From CAZCAQ01 sp964563965 (GTDB taxonomy: Bacteria > Patescibacteriota > WWE3 > UBA101185 > UBA10185): 22,753 nt of DNA. The stretch spans positions 1 to 22,753 of the forward strand of contig CAZLZI010000010.1 of assembly GCA_964563965.1 (NCBI GenBank), given 5' to 3'. Positions within the stretch are counted from its first letter, which is position 1, and every line of letters starts with the position of its first letter. Below the pieces are notes generated by a model that did no database searches, had not been told where the DNA came from, and worked only from the letters and a program-made list of their open reading frames with translations. Made by a program: the position numbers and the translations under genes. Below are positions 14,764-22,026 of the stretch, in pieces.

Positions 14764-16842
14764 ATGGCCACTATTGAACAAAAAACCTATCCTCTTAATA
14801 AAATAAGAAACATTGGTATTATTGCTCACATTGACGCAGGGAAAACAACTTTAACCGAAAGTATTTTATATTACACTGGGAAAACTCATAAGATTGGTGA
14901 GGTACATGAGGGAGACACTCAAATGGATTGGATGGTTCAAGAACGTGAAAGAGGAATCACCATTACTTCAGCTGCTACCACTTGTTTTTGGAATGAGCAT
15001 CGAATAAACATTATTGATACTCCCGGACACGTTGATTTCACAGCAGAAGTTGAGCGATCACTGCGTGTATTAGATGGAGCTGTTGTTGTGTTTGATGGCA
15101 AGATGGGTGTGGAACCTCAATCTGAAACTGTCTGGAGACAAGCCGACAAATATTCTGTCCCACGCATTTGTTTTGTTAATAAAATAAATCAAATCGGTGG
15201 TGATTTTTATAAGAGTTTAAACTCTATTCGTGAAAAACTTACAAAGAATGCACATCCTATTTCACTCCCATTGGGTTTTGAAAAAGATATGTATGGCATT
15301 GTAGATTTAATAACTAAAAAAGCTCATACATATACAGAATTTAAACAACATGATTTTGATGAAGGGGTGATTCCAGAAGAGATGATGGCACAAGTTAATG
15401 ACTATAGAACTAAACTCCTTGAGGCAGTAGTTGAATACGATGAAGCCCTTATGGAGAAATATTTAGCTGAAGGCGATATTACGGATGATGAGTTTAGAAG
15501 TGCTTTAAGAAAAGCAGTACTCTCAGGCACATTTTATGCAGTATTAGGTGGGGACGGCAGAGGTATTGCATCCAGAGCCGCACTTGATGCAGTTGTAAAT
15601 TACTTGCCATCTCCTTTAGATACGCCGCCAATAATTGCACATACTACATCAGGTGAGGAGATTACACTTACATCAGAAGAAGATGCTCCGTTTACAGCTC
15701 TGGCATTTAAAATACAAACAGATCCTTATGTAGGTAGGTTAACATTCTTTCGAGTGTATTCAGGCAAAATAGCAGCAGGTACCTATCTTTTAAATACTAC
15801 CAAAGGGGAGAAAGAAAGATTAGGTCGCATACTGTTAATGCATGCAAATCATAGAGAAGAATTAAAAGAAATACGAGCAGGTGAAATCGGCGCTGCTGTC
15901 GGGTTGTCTATGACGACTACAGGTGACACTTTATGTGCAGAATCGCATCCAATAGTTTTAGAATCTATAGATTTTGCCGAACCAGTTATAGGCATAGTTA
16001 TCGAACCAAAGACAAAATCAGACAGAGATAAGCTAGGGGAATCATTGAAAAAACTTTTAGAAGAAGATCCTACATTTAAGGTTAAGTCTAATCCTGAAAC
16101 TGGTGAGACTCTAATACACGGTATGGGAGAATTACACCTAGAAATTAAAGTGGATAGATTAAAAAGAGAATTTAATGTGGAAGTAAATACCGGCAAACCA
16201 CAAGTTGCATATAGAGAAACAGTAAGGAAAACGGTTGAACAAGAAGGTAAGTACATTAGACAATCAGGTGGTAGAGGACAATATGGGCATGTTGTAATTA
16301 GAATGGAACCTAAAGCTCGTGGTGAAGGATTTGCATTTATAGACAAGATTGTAGGGGGTTCAATACCAAAGGAATATGTCCCAGCAGTTGAAAAAGGTAT
16401 AAAAGAAGCAGCTGAAAGTGGTGTTATTGCAGGGTACCCAGTCGTGGATTTTGCTGTTACACTTTATGATGGGTCCTTTCACGATGTTGACTCGTCAGAA
16501 CTGGCATTTAAAATAGCTGCCTCGGAAGCATTTAAATCAGCTCAGAAAAAAGCAGATACCTATCTGATTGAACCTATTATGAAGGTTGAAGTGGTTGTAC
16601 CGGAAGATTATATGGGAGATGTAATAGGTAATTTATCCTCAAAAAGAGGTAGAATTGAAGGCACAACTACTAGAGGGACTGCGGTCTCCATTGCAGCTAA
16701 AGTACCATTGGCTGAAATGTTTGGGTATGCGACTGAATTAAGAGGTATGACACAAGGTAGAGCGTACTTTACTATGGAGCCAAGTCACTACGAAGAAGTA
16801 CCGCAAAACATAGTAGATGGTATAGCTTCACGGTCCAGATAA
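14764..16842 (+). CDS. fusA: Elongation factor G with non-canonical G4 and G5 motifs
   Basis: Translocation GTPase, 692 residues, with all five EF-G domains. The phosphate-side motifs are normal: G1 AHIDAGKTT (21-29), G2 RGITITSA (63-70) and G3 DTPGH (85-89) with catalytic His89. The base-recognition motifs are not. G4, NKMD in nearly all EF-G, is NKIN (139-142; Asn142 codon AAT at 15187-15189). The G5 GSAF is replaced by GGDG (262-265) in an otherwise alignable block ending LDAVVNYLPSPLD. Domain III (GMGELHLEIKVDRLKREFNVE), domain IV with the HDVDSSELAFK tip region, and domain V are intact, so it is not a decaying copy. It lies in the str position and has a Shine-Dalgarno AAGG seven bases from the ATG. 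Its nucleotide preference cannot be assumed to be strictly GTP. Confidence 0.96.
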   Translation: MATIEQKTYPLNKIRNIGIIAHIDAGKTTLTESILYYTGKTHKIGEVHEGDTQMDWMVQERERGITITSAATTCFWNEHRINIIDTPGHVDFTAEVERSLRVLDGAVVVFDGKMGVEPQSETVWRQADKYSVPRICFVNKINQIGGDFYKSLNSIREKLTKNAHPISLPLGFEKDMYGIVDLITKKAHTYTEFKQHDFDEGVIPEEMMAQVNDYRTKLLEAVVEYDEALMEKYLAEGDITDDEFRSALRKAVLSGTFYAVLGGDGRGIASRAALDAVVNYLPSPLDTPPIIAHTTSGEEITLTSEEDAPFTALAFKIQTDPYVGRLTFFRVYSGKIAAGTYLLNTTKGEKERLGRILLMHANHREELKEIRAGEIGAAVGLSMTTTGDTLCAESHPIVLESIDFAEPVIGIVIEPKTKSDRDKLGESLKKLLEEDPTFKVKSNPETGETLIHGMGELHLEIKVDRLKREFNVEVNTGKPQVAYRETVRKTVEQEGKYIRQSGGRGQYGHVVIRMEPKARGEGFAFIDKIVGGSIPKEYVPAVEKGIKEAAESGVIAGYPVVDFAVTLYDGSFHDVDSSELAFKIAASEAFKSAQKKADTYLIEPIMKVEVVVPEDYMGDVIGNLSSKRGRIEGTTTRGTAVSIAAKVPLAEMFGYATELRGMTQGRAYFTMEPSHYEEVPQNIVDGIASRSR

Positions 16843-16873
16843 CTCGGATTTCTGTCAATAAAGGCAAAACTCC

Positions 16874-16902
16874 TTGATTTTATCTGTACAATTGCGTATA
16901 AA
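16874..16902 (+). promoter_or_regulatory. Promoter of tuf-rpsJ
   Basis: TTGATT (16874-16879) and TATAAA (16897-16902) are separated by 17 bases in the 107-base gap between fusA and tuf. The predicted start near 16909 gives a leader of about 40 bases. No terminator hairpin is visible after fusA, so read-through from the rpoB operon is also possible. Confidence 0.65.
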
Positions 16903-16949
16903 TTACGTTGTTTAGAAAATAAAAGTATAAATTTTGAAAGGCAATAAAA

Positions 16950-18125
16950 ATGACAGATTATGTAAGAAACAAGCCTCATGTAAACATTGGAACCATGGGA
17001 CATGTTGACCACGGTAAGACAACTCTAACCGCGGCAATTACAAATGTGCTTTCCACCAAGGGATTTGCTCAAGCGCAAAAAGTCGATCAGATTGACAAAG
17101 CTCCTGAAGAAAAAGCACGAGGAATTACTATTAACATTACTCACGTTGAGTATGAAACAGCAACAAGACATTATGCTCACGTCGATATGCCAGGACACAG
17201 AGACTATATTAAGAACATGATTACAGGTGCAGCTCAAACAGATGGTGTTATCTTGGTAGTAGCTGCAACTGATGGTCCTATGCCACAAACTAGAGAGCAT
17301 TTGTTACTTGCTAAGCAGGTTAATGTTCCAAGCGTTGTAGTGTTTTTAAATAAAGTTGACTTAGTATCAGATAAAGAACTTCTGGATCTAGTTGAGATGG
17401 AAGTACGAGAACTCCTTAAGAAGTATGGGTTTGATGAGAACGCTCCAGTTATAAGAGGTTCTGCAACCAAGGCTCTTGAAGGAGATGCTGAATCAGTTAA
17501 AGCAATTGAGGATCTTATGCAAGCTGTTGACGATTATATCCCAACTCCTGTACGAGATACTGAAAAACCATTCCTTATGCCTATTGAAGACGTATTTTCA
17601 ATTAAAGGTAGAGGTACAGTTGCAACCGGTAAGATTGAAAGAGGAAAAGTAGTCCTTAACCAAGAAGCAGAAATCGTAGGTATAAAAGATACTAGGAAAA
17701 CTGTTGTCACCGGTGTTGAAATGTTTAAGAAATCAATGAATGAAGCAATTGCTGGAGATAACGTAGGGCTATTATTAAGAGGTGTGGATAGAGAAGATAT
17801 TGAAAGAGGTCAGGTACTAGCAGTTCCAGGATCAGTTCAACCAAAGACAGAATTTGAGGCAGAGGCCTACATCTTAACAAAAGATGAAGGTGGAAGAGAA
17901 AAACCATTCTTTAATGGCTATAGACCTCAATTTTATGTCAGAACAACTGACGTTACAGGAGAAATCACACTTCCTGAAGGTGTTGAAATGGTCATGCCAG
18001 GAGATAACCTAAAGTTTAAAGTTAAGCTTATCACCCCAATCGCATTAGAAGAGGGTGTTAGGTTTGCTATTCGTGAGGGTGGTCTTACGGTAGGAGCAGG
18101 AGTAGTAACCAAAATATTTGGTTAA
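16950..18125 (+). CDS. tuf: Elongation factor Tu
   Basis: GTPase that delivers aminoacyl-tRNA to the ribosome; 391 residues. G1 is GHVDHGKTT, the switch I region is EEKARGITIN, G3 is DMPGH (79-83) with catalytic His83, G4 is NKVD (134-137) and G5 is GSA (170-172); all are canonical, in contrast to the fusA product next door. Domains 2 and 3 are complete, ending TVGAGVVTKIFG. Differences from E. coli are Met80 for Cys81, Arg84 for Ala85 (GHRDY rather than GHADY, a pattern I associate with CPR and with archaeal/eukaryotic-like factors), and Leu379 where E. coli has Arg381. The start is supported by GAAAGG at 16936-16941, eight bases from the ATG. It is co-transcribed with rpsJ. Confidence 0.98.
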   Translation: MTDYVRNKPHVNIGTMGHVDHGKTTLTAAITNVLSTKGFAQAQKVDQIDKAPEEKARGITINITHVEYETATRHYAHVDMPGHRDYIKNMITGAAQTDGVILVVAATDGPMPQTREHLLLAKQVNVPSVVVFLNKVDLVSDKELLDLVEMEVRELLKKYGFDENAPVIRGSATKALEGDAESVKAIEDLMQAVDDYIPTPVRDTEKPFLMPIEDVFSIKGRGTVATGKIERGKVVLNQEAEIVGIKDTRKTVVTGVEMFKKSMNEAIAGDNVGLLLRGVDREDIERGQVLAVPGSVQPKTEFEAEAYILTKDEGGREKPFFNGYRPQFYVRTTDVTGEITLPEGVEMVMPGDNLKFKVKLITPIALEEGVRFAIREGGLTVGAGVVTKIFG

Positions 18126-18135
18126 ACTAAACTAT

Positions 18136-18447
18136 ATGGCAGGTCAATCTAAAATCAGAATCAAATTGAGAGGTTACGACAACAGGGTTGTTGACCTAAG
18201 TACATCAAAGATAATCGATACGGCTTTAAGGACTGGGGCTAAAGTTGTTGGCCCCATTCCTTTGCCGACAAGAATTGAGAAATATACCGTCATTAGAGGT
18301 CCTCACATAGACAAGAGGTCTAGAGAACAGTTCGAGCTAAGAACACATAAGAGGCTATTGGAGATCGTGTCCCCTACAGCCGCAACAATTGACAGCTTGT
18401 CAAACCTTGACTTGCCAGCAGGTGTTGATGTTTCCATTAAGATGTAA
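18136..18447 (+). CDS. rpsJ: 30S ribosomal protein S10 (uS10)
   Basis: Head protein of the small subunit, also the NusE antitermination partner. The 103-residue product from ATG 18136 (MAGQSKIRIKLRGYD) matches the family length and its usual opening. An in-frame TTG at 18118 would add six residues and overlap tuf, so it was not chosen. The conserved block VGPIPLPTRIEKYTVIRGPHID and the THKRLLEI region identify the family. It starts ten bases after tuf with no Shine-Dalgarno. It is separated from the rest of the S10-type operon by 135 bases holding a promoter and a terminator, so its expression is tied to tuf more than to rplC. Confidence 0.97.
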   Translation: MAGQSKIRIKLRGYDNRVVDLSTSKIIDTALRTGAKVVGPIPLPTRIEKYTVIRGPHIDKRSREQFELRTHKRLLEIVSPTAATIDSLSNLDLPAGVDVSIKM

Positions 18448-18472
18448 TCATAAGATTTTATCGAAAATGGTA

Positions 18473-18501
18473 TTGGAAATAGTGAAAAGAACTGCTAAAA
18501 T
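18473..18501 (+). promoter_or_regulatory. Promoter of the rplC ribosomal-protein operon
   Basis: TTGGAA (18473-18478) and TAAAAT (18496-18501) are 17 bases apart, and the -10 carries the extended element TGC (18493-18495). The predicted start near 18508 gives a leader of about 75 bases that contains the terminator at 18555-18576 before rplC. Confidence 0.7.
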
Positions 18502-18554
18502 GCAACTTGTGCGAAATGAAATAACATAGATTAATAGTATAGGGAAAGCTTTAC

Positions 18555-18576
18555 GGCGCCCTAAGGCGCCTTTTTT
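18555..18576 (+). terminator. Intrinsic terminator/attenuator immediately before rplC
   Basis: GGCGCC (18555-18560), loop CTAA, GGCGCC (18565-18570) and six T (18571-18576) form a strong all-GC hairpin with a U-tract. It ends only six bases before the rplC ATG. It can end the tuf-rpsJ transcript, and for transcripts from the promoter at 18473 it would act as an attenuator of the whole operon. Confidence 0.85.
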
Positions 18577-18582
18577 AATATA

Positions 18583-19011
18583 ATGGAAAAAACAATACTA
18601 AACGGAATAAAACTACAAATGAGTCAGATCTTTACAGATGAAGGTAGAGTGTTTCCTGTAACTTTAGTTAAAGTTGAGGAAGGCTTGACCGATGAAATGC
18701 TGAATAAATCCGTTGATCTGATAGGGACATCTAAAGGCAAGGGTTTTACAGGAGCTATGAAACGCTGGGGCTTTGCTGGACTACAAGCCACAAGAGGACA
18801 GTCTACTTTCCCTAGGTCTGCAGGATCTATTGGCTCACAGACGCCTGGAAGAGTTTATAAAGGCAAGAAAATGGCAGGACACAAAGGTAATAAAAGAATT
18901 ACTGTCAAAGCATCAAAAATACTTAAACTGAATATTGAAAATAATGAAGTGATGGTCTTAGGACCAATACCGGGAGCTAGAAATTCGAAAGTACAAATTA
19001 GAATAAACTAA
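18583..19011 (+). CDS. rplC: 50S ribosomal protein L3 (uL3), internally shortened
   Basis: Early-assembly protein near the peptidyl-transferase centre. The core motifs are clear: GIKLQMSQIFTDEGRVFPVT (8-27), GTSKGKGFTGAMKRWGF (48-64), and GSIGSQTPGRVYKGKKMAGH with the glutamine that PrmB methylates in E. coli, then the C-terminal beta region. The protein is only 142 residues against about 209 in E. coli. The missing 60-odd residues are one internal block between VEEG (31-34) and the strand leading to GTSKGKGF. The frame is open throughout and both flanks align, so this is a clean deletion rather than a frameshift. No Shine-Dalgarno exists between the terminator U-tract and the ATG; an internal ATG at 18619 would remove conserved residues and was not chosen. 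Confidence 0.95.
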   Translation: MEKTILNGIKLQMSQIFTDEGRVFPVTLVKVEEGLTDEMLNKSVDLIGTSKGKGFTGAMKRWGFAGLQATRGQSTFPRSAGSIGSQTPGRVYKGKKMAGHKGNKRITVKASKILKLNIENNEVMVLGPIPGARNSKVQIRIN

Positions 19012-19012
19012 C

Positions 19013-19639
19013 ATGAATTATAAAGTCATAGACATAACAGGCAAAGAAACAAGTACAGTTAATCTTGAGGATAAGGTATTTAACTCTAAGGTGAATAGAA
19101 ACCTACTACTTCAATATATCAGAGTCTTTTTAGCAAACAGACGTCAAGGAACCTCCAGCACTAAAACTCGAGGTGAGGTATCAGGAGGCGGTAAAAAGCC
19201 TTGGAAGCAAAAAGGTACTGGTAGAGCAAGACATGGTTCTATCAGAAGCCCTATTTGGGCTGGCGGCGGTATCTCTCATGGTCCAAAGCCTGTTGATTGG
19301 ACCCTTTCTCTGCCCAAAAAGATGAAGAAACTTTCAATGATTTCTGCACTTAGTTCAAAAACCCAATTAGATAAACTAAAGATTGTTGAAGATTTTAACT
19401 TTGACTCCCCTAAAACAAAACAAATGGAAGCTTTTATTAATAAGTTAGAACTTACAAACAGTACTTTATTGATTCTAGCTACCAATAATTTACATACCCG
19501 AAGAAGCACCCAAAACATAAAACAACTGTCAACCGCTCTTGTAGATAACGTTAATCCTTATGAAGTCGTTAATGCTAAGAATGTAATAATTGAGCAAGGT
19601 GCTGTGGAGATACTTAACACTAAGTATAAGACACTATGA
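19013..19639 (+). CDS. rplD: 50S ribosomal protein L4 (uL4)
   Basis: Large-subunit protein whose extended loop lines the exit tunnel; in E. coli it also represses the S10 operon by attenuation. The 208 residues have normal length. The tunnel-loop block is present: RQGTSSTKTRGEVSGGGKKP followed by WKQKGTGRARHGSIRSPIW, and then GGISHGPKP. The C-terminal globular domain ends in a Rossmann-like stretch (NVNPYEVVNAKNVIIEQGAV). The start follows rplC as TAA-C-ATG; its end overlaps rplW by four bases (ATGA). As the classical autoregulator of this operon, L4 is the obvious candidate to act on the terminator upstream of rplC, but no binding site could be recognised. Confidence 0.97.
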   Translation: MNYKVIDITGKETSTVNLEDKVFNSKVNRNLLLQYIRVFLANRRQGTSSTKTRGEVSGGGKKPWKQKGTGRARHGSIRSPIWAGGGISHGPKPVDWTLSLPKKMKKLSMISALSSKTQLDKLKIVEDFNFDSPKTKQMEAFINKLELTNSTLLILATNNLHTRRSTQNIKQLSTALVDNVNPYEVVNAKNVIIEQGAVEILNTKYKTL

Positions 19640-19917
19640 AACTAACTAATGTAATAAATAGACTTATAGAAACAGAGAAGACAGAAAGCTTAAAAAGTAG
19701 CGAAAACGTCTACGTTTTTGATGTAACAAAGAAAGCTACTAAACAAGCTATAGCGCAGTCTTTGAAAGATCATTTTAATGTTGATGCCTTAAGTATCAAA
19801 ACGATGGTAATGCCTGGTAAAAAGAGAAGGTTATCAAAAACATATCGTTTTATAAAAACAGCAAGTTTTAAAAAGGCCCTAGTAAAAATTAAAGACGGGC
19901 AAAAAATAGAATTATGA
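19636..19917 (+). CDS. rplW: 50S ribosomal protein L23 (uL23)
   Basis: Protein at the tunnel exit, docking site for trigger factor and the signal recognition particle. The 93 residues follow the family pattern: RLIETEKTESL near the N-terminus, YVFDVTKKATKQAIAQSLKDHF, then the basic extended loop MPGKKRRLSKTYRF and a final beta strand ALVKIKDGQKIEL. It overlaps rplD at its start and rplB at its end by four bases each (ATGA), indicating translational coupling. No Shine-Dalgarno is apparent. Confidence 0.95.
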   Translation: MKLTNVINRLIETEKTESLKSSENVYVFDVTKKATKQAIAQSLKDHFNVDALSIKTMVMPGKKRRLSKTYRFIKTASFKKALVKIKDGQKIEL

Positions 19918-20741
19918 TTAAAAAATCACGACCGGTAACCCCGGGAACAAGACATAAAAAAGGTCTTATAAGGAAAGAAGTAACAAAATCATTTCCTGAA
20001 AAAGCTCTAACATCTCCGTTAAAAGGTGCTGTGGGGCGAAGCAAAGGTAGAATCTCGTCAAGACACAGAGAAAGAGGTAGTAAAAAGAGTTATAGAATAA
20101 TTGATTTTAAACGCAATAAATTTGAAATTGAAGCACAGGTTGTAGCCATAGAATACGATCCAAACAGAGGACCCAACATCGCTTTATTAAGCTATAAAGA
20201 TGGAGAAAAAAGATATATTCTAGCTCCTGAAGGTTTAAAAGTTGGCATGAAGGTAGTTTCTAGCCAAAATGCTGAAATCACAACAGGTAATACATTACCT
20301 CTTGCGAATATTCCATTAGGTGTTGCAGTACATAATATCGAGCTAAACCCCGGACGAGGTGGACAAATAGTTAGAGGAGCTGGTACATCCGCATTAGTTA
20401 TGGCAAAAGATGGTAGCTATGTAACGCTTAAGTTGCCAAGTGGTGAATATAAGAAAATACTTGGCAAATGCTTTGCAACTGTCGGAGTATTAGGTAATAT
20501 GGACGCTAGGCTCGTACGACTTGGGAAAGCTGGACTTTCTAGGCACTTAGGACAACGACCTCATGTAAGAGGTGTCGCTATGTCAAACCCAGCACAGCAT
20601 CCTCATGCGGGTTCATATAAAGACAATGGTATTGGCTTAAAGTATCCAAAATCCCCATGGGGTTGGAATACAAAAGGTAAGAAGACTAGAAAAAGAAAGA
20701 ATACTAACAAGTTTTTAGTAAAGGATAGAAGGAAGAAATAA
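19914..20741 (+). CDS. rplB: 50S ribosomal protein L2 (uL2)
   Basis: Conserved large-subunit protein needed for subunit association and peptidyl transfer. The 275 residues are of normal length: the N-terminal RPVTPGTRHKK, GRISSRHRERGSKKSYRIIDF, the central SH3-like and OB-like domains (IEYDPNRGPNIALLSY; GAGTSALVMAKDGSYV), and the C-terminal loop RPHVRGVAMSNPAQHPH. His229, the residue linked to peptidyl-transferase function in E. coli, is present. The following segment, GGGEG in most bacteria, is AGSYK (232-236) and is slightly longer before PWGWNTKGKKTR. The gene overlaps rplW by four bases. Confidence 0.97.
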   Translation: MIKKSRPVTPGTRHKKGLIRKEVTKSFPEKALTSPLKGAVGRSKGRISSRHRERGSKKSYRIIDFKRNKFEIEAQVVAIEYDPNRGPNIALLSYKDGEKRYILAPEGLKVGMKVVSSQNAEITTGNTLPLANIPLGVAVHNIELNPGRGGQIVRGAGTSALVMAKDGSYVTLKLPSGEYKKILGKCFATVGVLGNMDARLVRLGKAGLSRHLGQRPHVRGVAMSNPAQHPHAGSYKDNGIGLKYPKSPWGWNTKGKKTRKRKNTNKFLVKDRRKK

Positions 20742-20757
20742 CTTCTAAGCAATAAAA

Positions 20758-21027
20758 ATGACAAGATCATTATCTAAAGGACCATATATTGATGAGAAAT
20801 TGCTTGAAAAAGTAACTAAATCACTTTCAGTTGGCCAGAAAAAAGTAATAAAAACATGGGCAAGAGCATCAACAATTTCACCTGAAATGGTGGGGTTTAC
20901 TTTCGAAGTCCATAATGGCAAAGATTTTATCCAAGTTTATGTAACTGAGGCTATGGTTGGCCACAAATTGGGAGAGTTTTCTCCAACAAGAAAGTTCAGA
21001 GGACACTCCTCTAAGAAATTAAAGTAA
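20758..21027 (+). CDS. rpsS: 30S ribosomal protein S19 (uS19)
   Basis: Small-subunit head protein that forms part of bridge B1 with the large subunit. The 89 residues show the family opening MTRSLSKGPYIDEKLLEKV, the RASTISPEMVGFTFEVHNGK block and the C-terminal GHKLGEFSPTRKFRGHSSKK. It starts 16 bases after rplB; the spacer has no clear Shine-Dalgarno. Confidence 0.97.
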   Translation: MTRSLSKGPYIDEKLLEKVTKSLSVGQKKVIKTWARASTISPEMVGFTFEVHNGKDFIQVYVTEAMVGHKLGEFSPTRKFRGHSSKKLK

Positions 21028-21028
21028 A

Positions 21029-21382
21029 ATGAAAAAATCAGTTGTTTATGCAATAACTAAAAATGTCGCTATATCACCAAAGAAGGTGAGAATTGTTATG
21101 GACCTAGTAAGAGGGAAAGATATAGCTAATGCAAAAACACTGCTTACTTTTGATCAAACAAAAGCATCTAAACTTATTCTTAAAACAATGAATTCAGCTA
21201 TTGCTAATGCTAAGAATAATCTGGATTTAAAAACTGATAATCTGTATGTTTCAGAAATATTTGCTGATGAGGGACTGTTTAGAAAAACAGCAAGGATAGT
21301 TGCTATGGGAAGAGTAAGCTCAATCATTAAAAGAACAACACATATTACAGTTGGTTTATCTGAAAGGAAAAATAATGGGTAA
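21029..21382 (+). CDS. rplV: 50S ribosomal protein L22 (uL22)
   Basis: Large-subunit protein whose long beta hairpin lines the exit tunnel. The 117 residues include AITKNVAISPKKVRIVMDLVRGK, MNSAIANAKNN and the C-terminal KRTTHITVGLSER. Hairpin length is unchanged relative to E. coli, but the tip reads EGLFRKTARIVAMGRV (81-96), lacking the usual proline-arginine of the PRAKGRA-type consensus. It starts one base after the rpsS stop (TAA-A-ATG) and overlaps the start of rpsC by eight bases. Confidence 0.96.
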   Translation: MKKSVVYAITKNVAISPKKVRIVMDLVRGKDIANAKTLLTFDQTKASKLILKTMNSAIANAKNNLDLKTDNLYVSEIFADEGLFRKTARIVAMGRVSSIIKRTTHITVGLSERKNNG

Positions 21383-22007
21383 TAAAGTCAACCCTGTTGG
21401 ATTTAGAATAGGCATCTCAAAAGACTGGGAGTCAAAATGGTATGCAGATAAAAGATCATACGGTAAGTATGCGCATCAAGACTATAGAATCAGACAAATT
21501 CTAGAGAAAAAATTTGATTTGGCAGGACTTCGAAATATAGATATCCACAGATCATTAAATGATATTAAAGTAACAGTTTATGTATCTAAACCAGGTGTAG
21601 TTATAGGTAAAGGTGGTAGCATAGTTACAAATGCCAAGGACGAATTAGAAGCATTGACTAAATCAAAAGTGTCAATTTCAGCAGAAGCTATAAAAGTCCC
21701 AGAGCTTGAAGCTAAACTAGTTGGTGATTTTGTGGCCCGTCAGTTGAAGAGAAGAAAACCTTATCGAAGTGTTATAAATACTGCAATAACCTCTGCACTA
21801 GATAAAGGTGCTAAAGGAATAAAGATAAAAGTAGCGGGTGTTTTAGGCGGTCCTATGTCTATTGCAAGATCGGAATACTTTTCAAAAGGAAGTGTCCCAA
21901 ATCAAACCTTGCGTGCAGACATAGATTATGCTCAAATTCACTGTCAAATGCTTTACGGAACAATAGGTATAAAAGTATGGATTTATAAAGGGGAAAAGAC
22001 TCTCTAA
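21375..22007 (+). CDS. rpsC: 30S ribosomal protein S3 (uS3)
   Basis: Head protein at the mRNA entry channel, with an N-terminal KH domain (GVVIGKGGS, about residue 76) and a C-terminal alpha/beta domain (RRKPYRSVINTAI; GAKGIKIKVAGVLGG; MLYGTIGIKVWIYKGE). The 210-residue product from ATG 21375 opens MGNKVNPVGFRIG, exactly the family start, with AAAGG (21363-21367) seven bases upstream. The earlier in-frame TTG at 21351 adds eight unrelated residues and was rejected. The start lies inside the last codons of rplV, so the two are translationally coupled. Confidence 0.97.
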   Translation: MGNKVNPVGFRIGISKDWESKWYADKRSYGKYAHQDYRIRQILEKKFDLAGLRNIDIHRSLNDIKVTVYVSKPGVVIGKGGSIVTNAKDELEALTKSKVSISAEAIKVPELEAKLVGDFVARQLKRRKPYRSVINTAITSALDKGAKGIKIKVAGVLGGPMSIARSEYFSKGSVPNQTLRADIDYAQIHCQMLYGTIGIKVWIYKGEKTL

Positions 22008-22026
22008 TTTTTAAGGAACTAAGCTT

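Noticed and set aside
15849..16346. Long reading frame on the - strand (165 codons) opposite fusA
   Set aside because: It is the antisense shadow of a conserved EF-G segment, has serine/proline-rich composition typical of such shadows, and shows no recognisable motif or ribosome site.
18118..18135. Upstream TTG start for rpsJ
   Set aside because: It adds six residues absent from S10 proteins and overlaps tuf; ATG 18136 gives the standard length and N-terminus.
18579..18584. TATAAT overlapping the rplC start codon as a promoter
   Set aside because: It has no usable -35 (the terminator stem occupies that place), and a start inside rplC would force use of ATG 18619, removing conserved L3 residues.
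18583..19011. Frameshift or pseudogene explanation for the short L3
   Set aside because: The frame is continuous, both flanks align with the family, and no leftover sequence of the missing block exists in other frames.
21351..21374. Upstream TTG start for rpsC
   Set aside because: ATG 21375 gives the family N-terminus MGNKVNP and has a well-spaced AAAGG; the extension is unrelated.
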